Source: Onchocerca lupi (taxonomy: Eukaryota; Nematoda; Chromadorea; Rhabditida; Onchocercidae). From it: DNA of 64,000 bases. Every line of letters begins with the position of its first letter. Within the stretch, counting starts at the first letter, position 1. The notes below the pieces were generated by a model that did no database searches, was not told where the DNA came from, and saw only the letters and a program-made list of their open reading frames with translations. Positions 49,996 through 63,092 of this stretch are shown piece after piece. The DNA lies in NCBI GenBank assembly GCA_028564675.1, contig JAOVVO010000195.1, forward strand, positions 1 through 64,000, in the 5' to 3' direction. The position numbers and the translations under genes were made by a program.

Positions 49996-52900
49996 TTATC
50001 TTTGCTGCTGCTTCAGCTCCTTGACTGCACGTATGTAAGCAATAAGTGAACTTAATGGTTTTGCCAGCTGTATGAATGGGTGTCGTAACAATTCTTCGGC
50101 ATCAGCTCGTTCTTCTTGTTTCACACATAGGCAGCGATCCAGAAAATCGTTAAATTCTGGAGATAAGGAATTCTTCTTCTTCACTTCTGGTTTTCCATTT
50201 TGAGCTATCAAATAGATTGCCTGAAGCACCGGAAAACTCAAAAAGGGAAGAAAGACAGCAATAACACTACTATTATTTGGAATTTTTTAGTCTTAGAAAG
50301 CCGTCAGCGTACTATCCTGAATATCTGATATCAAATAAACACCTGCAAATCTCAGTCTTAACTAACTGTTTGCTGATTTCAAGTACATGTTTTTTAAACA
50401 TTTACTACCCCCGTGGAAGTATTGCATATCAGGAAAATACACATGGATAAATAAACATTATAACACAATTGTGTATTAGAGCAAACAAACTTTGATGGGT
50501 GTCTCATAAAGATATGGTGGTTCTCCATCAAGCATTTCCAGGGCCATTATTCCAAGCGACCAAATGTCTACTTTATAGTTGTATTTCACCTTATTCACAA
50601 TTTCAGGAGCCATCCAGTACGGTGTCCCTACCATTGTTGCCCTTAATTTTCGGAAATTATTAGTACATACTCAACAGCAACAATGACTTCTCATAATTTT
50701 TATACCAACCTTTTTGATCCAGGCTGAATCTGAGCACAAAAGCCAAAATCCGTCAATTTTACGGCACCTTGCATTCCCAGTAAAACGTTATCCGATTTTA
50801 TATCTCGGTGTATGATACTATGACTGAAAAGATGAAATTTGAATTTCAAACAGTCGCAAATCCACAACTTTACATCTTAACTTCTCTTCTCTTGTTTTTG
50901 TTGTAGCCTTTGAATCTTGATCATATTACCTAATTGATTATTCCCCCACTCGCACTTACTAAAAACAAAACAACATAACTTTCTAAAATGTTTCCCCACA
51001 AATTCATTAAAATGAAAAAATTTGCCTGTGCAAAAATTGCAGAGCATTCAAACACTCTTTTAGAATTGCAGCAATTTGTCCTTCATCCAATTCAGTTTTC
51101 ACAACAACGTCTGTTAAATTACCGCCTTCCAAATAGTCCATGACAACCCATAAGTCGTCCGCATCCACCAAAAAACTATCAATATAGTTGACGAGATTCT
51201 GTAAACCAACTATGAATTATTCTTCGCTTGCACAAGAAAAAAATAACACGACGAGTTTCTTACAAGTGAATAAATAAATTAAATTCCTTAGAATTAGTTT
51301 TTTAAAGTAAGAATACTTGCTTCATGCTTGTATTTTTGCATAACTTTAATCTCCGTGAGCAATAACTCTTTCTTTGGCTGACTTTTGAATGCCATACGCT
51401 TTACGGCAACTACTTCACCCGTAACCTTATCACGTGCAGTATAAACATGGCCTGAGGCACTAAAAACATCAAGACATAGCGGCAACACAAATTTCAGTAC
51501 AAAAAATTAGAGAAAAAACAACAGTAAAAACTGTAAAAGTCTTTGTTTAAGTTAATAATAAAATTAATGAGAAAAAACAACAGTAAAAACTGTAAAAGTC
51601 TTTGTTTAAGTTAATAATAAAATTAATAAGTTATATACTTGTTTTTTTATGAAAAAAAAAAAACTTTATGGTCACTATATAATCTCATTCTAGCTTATTT
51701 TTTGATTAGAATTTGGGACAGCCATTAATTCGGATCTAAATTTTCGTGAATCATTTGAAAATTTCAGTGTCCTAGAAGATATATATAATTTCTTTTTAAC
51801 AAATTGTCTCTTATATTTCTAGAAAGCCAAAAATTACCCTATGCCAATTTTCTGCAACAAATCATATCGATCTGTTGGATTTCCCTCATTAACTATTTGT
51901 TTCAGTTCTTCCAATATCTGAAATATAAACTTTTAAATTCAGATAAATTTGAAACAACTCAACATTACAAAGCTCCATGGCCATCGAATACATTTTGAAT
52001 AGGACCCTCCAGAACTAGTTATGTAATAAGATGAATAATAAAATAATAATTGTTATGCTTACTTCTTGATCACTAAGTTTCTGTCGCAGAGATTTATTCG
52101 CGGCTTCATCCGTCCCTTTATCATTTGTTTGCACTCTCTTCCTTACTTGTACCTAAAAAATTGAGCACACATATTATCATATGCAGATATACTTCCTTCA
52201 AATCAGAGAACCAAGGACATGAAATTCTGAAGAGATCTACTACATGCACATTCTCACGACAGTTACTAATAACAAATTTATAAACATACATTGTCACAAA
52301 TTCCATTAGCTGCTTCTTTACCGTCGATATCAATCCCAGTACTAGTATTTGTCATCTTCCCTTCCAACACAACATTTTCCGCGCAATGTGTTGTTGCCAC
52401 CATCAATTCATTTGAAGTGTTCATTTCAACAGCCACAGTCGAATCAAGATCATCAGAAACTTTGGAAGATGACTCGGATCCCAGACTATTTCGACCATCT
52501 TGCTCTGCTGTCAACTGCTCACTGAGTGAACATGATGGTTTTAAATGCTGAAAACAAACTAAAACTTAAAGTCCGATTGTTTCTGAAAAGAAAATATGCT
52601 GAATCTCAATTAGAATTACAATATCGATGATGGAAATCTCGCAAAGTTTAGTCATATCTTAAAAGACCTCTTCACCATAATACCATACATCCCTTTTCGT
52701 GTAATCAAAAATCATTGAAGAATGAAGACCATTTTATAGGTGTAAAATAAACTACTGAGTAAAGAAAGTGACTGAATCTGAAAATTTAAAAAGTGGCTGA
52801 TGTAAAACTTCAGGATAAATCGCGCTATCTTTCACCATGTTCCTTTGGAATTCGAGGAAAATGTTATTAAAATAATTAGTGCATATCTTCAACTAGCTAA

Positions 52901-53901
52901 TCTTACCGCTAACTCGTTTCCAATGAAATCGATGTAAGCCGAAAATGGTGACATAACGCCAAAAGTAATTCGAGGCATAAATGGGTTGCACATTTTCTAA
53001 TTCTTTATGAAGAATGGTATCGATGTGGATGACTTATCAGTGAAGGAAGCACAGAAACTCCCAACTAAAGAGACGAAACGAATTCAATGCCAAAGGGATG
53101 AAATATTTGCGCTGATGATCAGTTAGTTAAATAAATCAGTATGCGCAATAATGATAATTTTTTCTAATGGTAGTTTCGGAATATCATGGAAATCAATAAA
53201 TAAGAATTTTCAGGGTAGAACAGATTCTTCTTCAAATAGTTGAATACCGGGGCGAAGAAGCTAAGAGCCAGAGTGATAAATAATACACCAAACAAGTATG
53301 CAAACCTTATCATTTGAATGATGATACGTCGAGGGTATGGGCAAGCACTAGTTATATTGAGCATATATGAACAGGTAATCAATTTTCAACACAAGCATGT
53401 GATTTTTTTCTTTCTAAATTAGATGTAATAAATTGTCCTTAAAATAACATTAGTACACATTAAAAAAAAAGAAAGAAAAAGACAAATCTGCACAATCATT
53501 GAAGTGTTAACGATACCAGAATCACACCTATACAGATGACACCAAAAAATCTTTTCACCTCTCTCGTCTGTTCCTTCGCCAGTTTTTTTCAAACCAATTC
53601 TCCTCTGTTCTTCCCTCCTTTATCTTTGCTTAAATGTTCTGGAGTTTAACAATGCGAAATTAGCGTCACGCATTTTTGTTCAAAATGAAAAAATCTAGTT
53701 CTCGCACCAATATTCACTCTCATAGTTACTAAGCTTTTTGATAAAATGATGGATAAGCTAATTTAAATTACTATTCCGATCTATACGACATCAAATGCAA
53801 CAGTTACAAACTATGCTTTATATTTAACAAAAAAAAAAAAAAGGATTTCCATAATAATGATTCTTTGACTCTTCTAGTGTTTAACGAATCAGATTATTGG
53901 T

Positions 53902-53934
<33 letters not shown>

Positions 53935-56018
53935 AACGGTATAAAAATGTTTTATTGAGAAGTCGTAGCGATAATGTTCTTTATGTAATTATCCAAAACA
54001 ATCAAAGGTGCTATAATGAATAACTGGATGAATGTTCATTTTATCCGTTATTGAAACTTCTCCACCAATAATTCAATAATTTTCTGAACAAAATATTGTG
54101 CAAATATCCATACTCAACTATCTTATATGCAATAAATTCACATTTTTTCTTGTACCAAATGGGCACAAAATTACTAATGAAGATCATTTCGGCAAATGTC
54201 AGGAGACTACGACTTTCCATCAATATTCCAATATTTTTGGATATTCTTTTCCATCAATAATCTAATATTTTTGCATTTTCCTATATCCGCAGTTTAAATA
54301 AAATTTGTGAAGACCGAGAATAACTCCAAATTGGACAGAAATATTATTCCCTGTTTTCTCTGATTCCTGAATATACTCACCATTCATTTTTTTTTTCTTA
54401 AGAAATTTAAGTCCTAACGCATGCAGTTTTTGTTTTGTAACAAAATGAAATTCTGATAACAAATTTTTTTCTTCTCAGAATTATCATAACTAATAAGAGA
54501 CCAGGAATGGTTACAAACCGCTGGTTTTGGTGGTAATGGAGGTGGTGTTTTCCGAGCACTGGTTTTTACTGCTGATTTGGTAAATACTTCGTTCGCAGCA
54601 ACCTCAACATTTCCTTCACTAGTTATTGTAGCACTGTAAAGCGGCAAAAGTTTGAACTAGAAAACAATCAAAAACATATCCGAAATAAAAAATTAAAAAA
54701 ACAGTGAGTTGGGTGTGAAAATTTTCAATGAATACGAAATGAATTATTCCAAAGCTACTATGGGAAGATGTTACTTACCTATTTGAACTTCGTGACGGTG
54801 GTAATGGTGGTGCAGCAGGGTGCAGTGAATGTCGAGGAGGTATTACTGGAGGCATGCCTATTGCATTCTCACTAGTCGCAATAGCCGGCATTGTTGTGGA
54901 CATCTCTGCTGAACTATCGCTCTCCATATCTAAAGACTCTTACTATAAACAGATGTACTTCTTGCCCAAAACAAGATAACTCTTTTGGAAACAATAAACT
55001 TCACTTCCGAATGAACCAACAATACTTTGAGACTTATATTATGTATTCCTTAATTCCGATGAAATTTATGAACTATACTGAAAGTATATTAACTATTGCC
55101 CATATCATCTGTTTTGGCAACTGGCTGGATAGGCGCCATAGATTCTTCATCATTTTCGTCGTCAAATGGCAACTGAGAATTTGTAATCATAAATTTTTGT
55201 TTGTCAGCTTCCTGTGCCATAATAGTTTTTGCATAAAACTTTAATGCCGAAACAACTGCTGAAGGATTCTTCTTCTGGTCGGCTTCACTGCAAACAAATG
55301 ATAACAAATAATGGCAACATTTATTCAATTGGCATATTTGGAGATGAATGAGTCACATTTCAATCTATTTAAGATGAATAAATAATTTTAAATATTTCAG
55401 GAAGGATCTAAAACCTGATATCACGAAGCAATGTGTCCATCCACGGTTGTGGCAAGCCCGTGAATTTCTTACCATCGTAGCCAACATGTATTCGATGGAC
55501 GGTATTATAAGGCGAACTGATTTCTCCTGGGCCGGAATAGTATGATGATGAGGAAGAATTGACCTCATTGTTATTTGAATTGAAAAAACGACCTAATATA
55601 CTTCTTAGCCGGACCTGAAATAATTTTAAAGTTACTTATACTTCAATAACTACTATTACTCTTTAATGAACTTCATTTCATTAATATATTTGCATCATTT
55701 TACCAAACCATATAATTCACCAGAAACCTCATAATAACTGTAACAGGCACTCAGTGTTTTTTTTTTTTTTTTTTTTTTTTGGACATCACTATTTAACAAC
55801 CGAAAATATATTCTGGATTTTTCAGGATTTCCGCAGCAAATCTCTCCCTAAAATTAGATTCTCTTGGCTAGCTAATGCTATTGTCACACTGTTCAGATAC
55901 CAAACTATTTTTGCAGTTCAAAATATATCATAATTTAGACACAATTTATACCAGAAGAAAAAATGTAGACACGAACATGACAAACCTTTGATTTATCCTT
56001 CTCACGTGGCGTAGACAT
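49996..56018 (-). CDS. Group I p21-activated kinase (PAK)
   Basis: A 640-residue Ser/Thr kinase activated by Cdc42/Rac-GTP that controls actin and cell shape. Exons: 56018-55986, 55614-55415, 55287-55094, 54929-54779, 54634-54520, 52547-52290, 52152-52063, 51917-51838, 51459-51321, 51198-51026, 50823-50710, 50641-50491, 50220-49996. The CRIB/autoinhibitory region is at 43-85 (ISSPYNTVHRIHVG, then FTGLPQPWMDTLLRDI). Two proline-rich segments follow (PPVIPPRH and PPLPPKP), candidate SH3 ligands. The kinase domain starts near 364: glycine loop GIGASGHV, catalytic K394, HRDIKSDN with D485, DFG at 503-505, activation-loop T518 in KRATMVGTPYWMAPE, and the C-terminal KPLSSL. The two introns within 50824-51320 begin with GC. 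The exon ending at 55094 could alternatively end a few bases earlier at another GC donor. C. elegans has pak-1 and max-2 in this group; I cannot tell which is the orthologue. Confidence 0.96.
51510..51627. repeat. Perfect 59-bp tandem duplication in a PAK intron
   Basis: Two identical 59-bp copies, 51510-51568 and 51569-51627, sit directly adjacent in the intron between exons 8 and 9 of the kinase gene. No differences are seen, so the duplication is recent or could be an assembly artefact. Confidence 0.95.
53908..53932. repeat. Long poly(A) tract in the largest PAK intron
   Basis: About 25 consecutive A residues lie in the 2-kb intron 52548-54519. Similar tracts occur at 32224-32251 (METAP1 intron) and 55759-55780 (poly T, PAK intron). 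No target-site duplication was recognised around them. Confidence 0.8.
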
Positions 56019-59000
56019 GATCGTGATGATTTTCCACGATATGCTCAAACTAAAATAACAAAACTAAAGACATCAAAAGAATGTTTCTGACTGTCTGATT
56101 AATGTTGAAGAAATTCTACTTCAAATCGAACTTAAAGAAACTCACATTAGTCAGATGAAGTAAACAGCAGTGAGTCATAAAAATAAGTGATGTTTAATTC
56201 TTGCTGACTTCTCATATTAATTTTTTAATTAAATGTAAAAAAGAATGTTTGAAAGGGAAATAAATGAGTACACTACGATGATATTAGTATTGGTGATATT
56301 TCATGAAGATAAAAAGACTGGCACCAACTAAAGTATGCAACGATATTCAGCAGACCGAATCCGGCACCGACGAATCTTAACCCCTGCCCTCTCACTAAAT
56401 GTCCAACATCATCCAGGACGAGGACAAAACAGATACCAAAATCCAACACCTACCAGAAAACTCGCAATCCAAAACGCTGATGCAATATACGGCCGTAGAA
56501 ATTAGTTACAGTGCTTGATGCAATACGTATGAATCACTGCATTTTTTTTACTCTTTCCACTAATAATAAGTTATCAAAAAAAGAAGAAAGGGAGCGGTAA
56601 AATCAACTTCTTGTAATTCATGAAGATAAATTTGATCTTTGGAAATCGCTGACATCATCAAACATTGACTCATAGTCTGATAATCCCATCTCATCCCGAC
56701 ATCTGATTTCCCCGTTAGGCCATCAAGGGAAAGAAATCCAAAATAAAGTCATAAATTTAGCATATGAATAGTAATTTTTCGTCTAAAATCATGTGAAAAT
56801 TTTCTAAAATAATCTTTAAAATTTTACGTATGTTTCAACTGCTGTATTGTTTCTATTTCTTTAAAAGTATACAAGTGAAATCGGCAGTATTTTAGTGTCT
56901 GTCTTTTTTTTTTTTCTTTTTTGAAAATAAATTTCAAATATCAAAGAAATAATGATTTCTTTGTGAGAGAGATACAATTACTATTGTTTGATTATAGTTA
57001 AATTTTTGAATGGTCTAAAAATTTTTTTAATTTGTAGTAAATCAGGATGACTTTTTTGATTATCTAGAATTTCCGGTTTATTATTCGATATTATACATGT
57101 ATTTATAGGAAGATTGAATTCAATCACTCATGAATCAATGATGAAAATGTTTAATTTTGTGAGAAGACTGAATTGCACTGTTGTTTGATAAGAATTTTTT
57201 GTTGGAAACTTCCATTGTTGATGTTTAAAACTTCTACAATACAAAATCTTTCCATAAAACTATCTTCCATACTACTACCGTTTAGCTTTCTTTTTTTCCA
57301 TTCACCCACTTCATATTATAAAACAATGAATTCTGAATTCATCGCATGAGTCTTCACATTGATTTATGAGCATGCAGCATAATCATTTAATCAAATGAAA
57401 CGGTAATTTTCACTTCACTTATTTATTTTCACTAATTTTCACTCAAATTATTCATTTCTTCAGAATGTTTGATGTTCATTGATTGTTGGCAAGTAGAGGA
57501 TCTACTGAAATATTTTTTTTTTTTCAATTTTATGATGAATTTGCACTGGTTTAACATACAAATATAAAAAAAAAAAAAAACAGGAATATTTCTAATGATG
57601 CAGAGAGAAAAAGATATAATGCTATTATTGCTGCAAAATTTAGGTTTTCGGTACAATAATATTTATGAGCATGAATGATTCCGGAAATTGTTAGGTTTAG
57701 TAAAAAAAAAAAAGAGAGAGAGAGAGAGATTCCTTCTCTCTTTTCCCGACTTTATTTCTCTTTCTAATCTACTTTCATCCATTTTTTTCAAATCGATAAG
57801 CTAGCTATACCATACACTTTTTAGCTTTATTAAAAACTAGAAAAAATGAGATTGACAAGTGGAAGAATAAATGATAGTCAAAATGAGATCGAATTCTGAC
57901 TGGCTTCAAGCAATAGTAATTTTTACGTGATATGCTAATGTGAAATGAGCTTTGAAATTTGAAGAGGAGGAAAATGCGAAGAAGGTAAAATAAATGGAAC
58001 AGAGGAAAAGGAAGAGTAGGAGGGGGAGGGCAATAGGTTTTTTTTTTTTTTTGATCAATATAATGATTATTTGAGCCTCTCCCACTCCTCCTCTGTTATC
58101 AACCCAAAGTTCTACCTATTAGGCCTAAAGCCTAGGCCCAGATGTGTCCTATCATCTTCTACTACCTTCATCTCCCATTTTCACAACTTGCAAACGGAAA
58201 TGGGCTTCTCTCATTAAACAAAACGAAATTGCCGAGAAAATGCCCTCTGAGCAACAAGGAAACGTTCATTAAAAAAAAAAAAAAAAAAACAGTCACTTCC
58301 TCTTTTTTCATCAAAACTCGTATGCTTCATTTTGCCACTTCTTCAATGCTGTTTTGATTTTTGGCTTTTGGCGACATTTTCCGTCTTTTTTTTTTTTTTG
58401 CTTACTTTTTTAAAAACATTTTTAGCTGGTAGATGGGAAAAAAGTTTTGATAAAAGGAATTAAATGTTTTTATTAGCTATCGAAAGAAGTCTTAAAAATT
58501 CATGCCAGAACAGTTAACGGGAAACAAAAAACAAAAGCATACGAAATCGGCTGATAGTTAAGTTTGATTCTGTCTGCTCGTATGACGGGAAATCCCCTTG
58601 TGAATTAAGGATGAAACGAAAATAGGAAACAGGAATGAGAGTTTAGTATCATTGGTTCAAAGAACAAATAATTTTAAGCACTTAAATTAACCAAATTTAT
58701 CTTTCTAAAGGCACTTTTTTCAGAACTTCATTCTCATTGTGTTTAATTCCAATTTTCCATTTGTTGACAATTCATAGAAATTCTTCTCCTCATATTTTCG
58801 GAACAATGCAAGGCGAAAGAAAAGAAATCAACAAAACAATAAATAAATAAAAAGATAAGTAATAAACTGATGATAAAACAAATTCGAAGAAGTAAATGAT
58901 CAATTCGCAAAATAGCCACCCATTTGATAATCTTCTGCTCTTGGACAGTATACTTTTTGTGACAATTTACTTATCTATTTGTGCGATCAAAACTGACTTC

Positions 59001-60823
59001 ATTGCCCATCACATTATCATCCATTTGATTTGTTCGTTCGTTCCTTCGTTATCATTCCAACACTTGAAACATCAATCCAGTGAGATTGTGGGAAACAGAT
59101 GTGTTTATATATACAGTGCGAAATTTCATTTTTTTTTTTCCAAATTTCTCTTCTCAATAATCATCATGTCAAAACTAGAATTAAAAAAAAAAGCCAAATT
59201 CAAAACTATCATATAAAAATTGATTTGTTTAAATTTTCTCCCAAAAATTAGATTTTATAATTGAAAATAAATTAAGGTTTTGGAAGATTCAAAAATGGTT
59301 AATTTGCCTCACTATTGATTTCAGTTTCATGTAAGATGTTCCACTAAATTATAATGAAAATTATCCGGTACTTTCAAAGTTTCGTAATTGGCGTTAAATA
59401 CCAGAAGTTTGGAATATAAAATGAAAAATAGATAGCAAAAATAAGTTTGAAAAGTTGGTGAAATAGATGAGATGAAGGTTGATGCGAAGGAAAGAGATTT
59501 AAGATGAAAATGCTTGAAAGGCAAATGAAGGAAGCATGATAAATTTGAGTATTTTAATTCGATGAATTTTAGATTTACAGAAATTTGTTCAATTTACATT
59601 AAACAAAGCTTTAAAATTATGAATAAAAAAGAAACTATTCGTATAATTGATTAATTCAATATTATTATGGACTTGAAATGTTAGAGTTAAAATGTGTTTT
59701 TTTCCCCTTTCCGTATAAAATATCTCATTTTGAAAAATTCAATTATATGCCACTTTTCTTTTTTTATGGATTAAACGATGTCGTTGGATCGATGTGATGT
59801 TTTCTTCTAGGCTTAAAAAATTAGCATTATATTACTTCTGAAAATCTCCATATATTTCATTTTATTTTATTTCAGTAACATTTCGAAATCTTTTTTTTTT
59901 TAAACCTATCACAGATACTTAACAGTCTATTTATCTTTGATGAGAAAGCTTAACAATGCAGAACTGACTTTGGCAACCAAAATCCTTCGTTTAAAGATTT
60001 TTAATGCAGCATTCATTATTTCATGAAAACTTGGTTGTAAATTAGCGTCGGAATTTCTCAACATTTCCATAATCAAATCCAAGTTGATCCTATTATGATA
60101 GAGACACTATCTGATAATAAGCGGTCATATTGTACTCATTCTCATTATCTTAATTAAATTTTCCATTTATATCCCAAACTTACCAGAAAAAAAATTCCCA
60201 GCATTTCTAAACCCAAAATCCACAATTATCTGAACATATTGATCATTCTGCAAATATAAACTTTTTTTTTCTGAAAATTTCCAGTTTATTCTTTCTTTTT
60301 TCTTTTACCTCTAGTTTATTACTTATCATTTTAAGGTTTTCGAAGTTTTATAAAACGACATTTTTTGTTTAGAGTTCAAAGTGTTATTTATTAATGAAAA
60401 AAAAAATTAAAATATTGTCTATAAATGGGAAAATCTAAGGGATGAATATACAAAAGTGTTCATTTCGAATTTTTGCAGATCATCTACGCTAGTTTTATAA
60501 ATTAAAAGGTCATAATTTACTTTAATGAATTAGTGCATAAATTTACGAATCAGGTTAGTTTTATCAATAAATTCGCAACTATCTGATGAAATTTATCTTA
60601 TCACAGAGTTAAACATATTCCTTTTAAGCATCTTGCCTGAAGAGAACTTTTTTATTCATCAACGATGTCAAATTATTCAGTGCTTTTTTTAAGACAAATA
60701 ATGTTGCGACAGAGAAATGAAGCCAAAGGAAGATTTTAACTAAAGAAAAGAAAATATATCTTTTCATCAAGATTATTCGGTTTTTGAACGAAACTTCTGC
60801 GTGTCGATCGTTCGCCGCTCCAC

Positions 60824-61012
60824 TTACTTGCTCAGCTTATCTAGCTTACGATCATCCGGAAGACTGATTTTATTTGTCCCAAACTTGATGAATTCATTCC
60901 AATTGTCTTTTATTTTCTGGTAAATGAAAACTGATGTTCCAATTAAATTTAGGAATGTGACGAGAGAAAAAAGGAAGTGAACTTTCCATTGTTCAATCTT
61001 TCGATCATTCAT
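60824..61012 (-). CDS. Hypothetical small single-pass membrane protein
   Basis: A 62-codon ATG-initiated frame encodes one hydrophobic segment (VHFLFSLVTFLNLIGTSVFI, residues 11-30) followed by a Lys/Asp/Asn-rich tail ending KLDKLSK. Composition is more protein-like than the other short ORFs in this region. Possible acceptors (CCTACAG, then CACAG) lie about 60 nt upstream on the minus strand. I do not recognise a family. It could be a single-exon microprotein, one exon of a longer gene, or chance. Confidence 0.3.
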   Translation of the reverse strand: MNDRKIEQWKVHFLFSLVTFLNLIGTSVFIYQKIKDNWNEFIKFGTNKISLPDDRKLDKLSK

Positions 61013-62128
61013 TTCGTGTATAACTTGTCATTATGGAGATCCTAATGTTCTTCCTCCGTAAAAAGCTTCATTAGATTTACTGTGCTGTAGGAAAATATTT
61101 AAAAAAAGCATTTAGTAGGTGTGGTATCTACTTTGGCAAATGATTAAAAATAAAAAAAGTTTAAACCGATAGAGAATATACGATAGAGGAAGTCTAAATC
61201 TCGAATCTTCATTTTTATACGGATTTAAACAAAAACAAACAAACAAAAAAAAAAAAACTAAAAACAAAAATAAAAAATATGAAAATCAGCCTCTTGAACA
61301 TCAGACCTTGTATCATGCTTCAGGACATGACCTGATCTCAACCTCAACATGCATTAAGTTGATAAAAGCAAACCGAAATTTCGAAACGCGAAAGAAAAAC
61401 GAATATTGCTCTTTCGTGATAAGAGAAATATATTATACAATTTATAAATTAATTATCACAAAAGCATTAAAAAAAAGAAACCATTGCGTCCAAAGGATGA
61501 TAAATATCGAAAAAAAAAAAAAAAAAAACCCAATTATTTTATGGGAAATATGCTTTCAACAAACATATCTTCTTGCAATTTTCAAAATTTGTTTTCCTTT
61601 TTCACTCACTCTTCTTCCCTTGCATTTTTAGTATAATCTCCGGTGAAATATTTTCTCTTCGTTCAATGGTATTATTGCATTATTGATATTATTAATGCAT
61701 CGTTTATATTATTCCGTTTGTCATTTTGGACGAAAAATTGAAAGCGAAAGTTTTCGGATGACACAAGATTAAGAGTTAATCAATCATTCACTATGATTTG
61801 CTTCTGTCACATTTGTTAATTGCAATTGACTTGATTCTTCACCTCTTTTAGGTTCTCGTCTTTTTTCCTGTCAACTATGCATTGTTTTTTTCGTTTTCAT
61901 TTTCGAAAATGAAGCGAAAAGTAAACGATCGAAGTGAAGTGAAGCGCTTTCATCGCAGGTGAAGAAGTTTCCTTAGTTACATGTGGAAGAAACGCTTTTG
62001 CAACTGGAACAAATGCAAAAGTCCATTCGAACATCAGCCTGAACGTATCATGAAACACCATATTTGAATATAGTCCCAGAAAGGGATGCCACTTCCTACG
62101 TAATTAAATGTCTTAAGACTAAATTGCT

Positions 62129-62139
62129 CACACATACAT

Positions 62140-62185
<46 letters not shown>

Positions 62186-62230
62186 ACACACATGCATACA
62201 TACATACACATACACACACATACATACATA
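62129..62230. repeat. (CA)n microsatellite with CATA variants
   Basis: A pure CA run at 62141-62180 is flanked by TACACACA and TACATACA variants. ORFs crossing it on both strands are artefacts of the repeat. Confidence 0.95.
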
Positions 62231-62879
62231 TAAACAAAACATACCTGAACCAGTCAAGCAGGACGAGCTTAACATGCAGTTTACCCATCAGTTAGCTAGT
62301 TTGTTAAGAGTTTGCGGGTATTAAACGGCCAAGGCATCAGGCTGGCTTGCTTGCCGAATAGCTATTTTATCATGTGCCTAAGCATGCTAGTGGGAGTAGC
62401 AAGCAGCAGTAGCAGCAACACATCGTTGAGCGCATGCAGTCAGGCAAGCAAGCTATGCTCCCCGTGATATTCATTCCTGCTTCCTGCACGCTCTGCATGC
62501 TTCCTGTGCTTGCTTGCTTGCTTTTTCCACTGCCACCAATTGTTATGTCAACATGTATATTGCTAAGTCTTACTAAGCTTATGGTGTTAGCTTATATGCT
62601 ATAATGATTAGGGATAGTTAGAAATATCAGTTATCGATTAGGATGAAACCTTTTCTCTTAACTAATTCAAAAATGGAATAAAATGTTAATAATAAGCAAT
62701 CACAATAGCAACTACAGCAGCAACGACAATGATGCTTTATATTGCTACTATTTACTATCATTATTACTGTTATTGTTAATATTATTATTGTATTTATATT
62801 TATGAAGAATATTTTGGCTTAGTCGGGTGATAATATCATTGATATGCTGATTGATAAGAGTAAGGAAATAATATTTGAA

Positions 62880-63092
62880 ATGAACAGTTGCAAGATAGCA
62901 TTATTCACTTGTCTTCTTTTGGCTGCAATTGCTATTGCTGTTGCAGCTGCTCGTGCTGCATGCTTGCTGCTTACTTGCCAAGAATATGGCAAAAACCTAT
63001 CAAGTTCTTCCCTTGTTACCTCATCTAACCACAAAACCATCGATAATATTCAGGCAACTGTGTTTTTTCCGAGGAAAAGGAAGAAAAGGTGA
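62880..63092 (+). CDS. Weak candidate secreted peptide or first exon
   Basis: From the ATG at 62880 a 70-codon frame begins with an ideal signal-peptide profile (MNSCKIALFTCLLLAAIAIA), followed by AVAAARAACLLLTC and a polar tail ending in a basic cluster (PRKRKKR). An in-frame ATG at 62844 would add 12 residues. Some of the Ala/Ile/Leu run comes from a GCTGCAATTGCTATTGCTG-like low-complexity stretch, and the antisense frame is open too, so this may be chance. A donor-like GGTGAAG overlaps the stop, so it could also be an initial exon. The family is not recognised. Confidence 0.25.
   Translation: MNSCKIALFTCLLLAAIAIAVAAARAACLLLTCQEYGKNLSSSSLVTSSNHKTIDNIQATVFFPRKRKKR

Noticed and set aside
62034..62324. 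Open frames on both strands rich in Cys/Val or His/Thr
   Set aside because: They are produced by translating the CA microsatellite.
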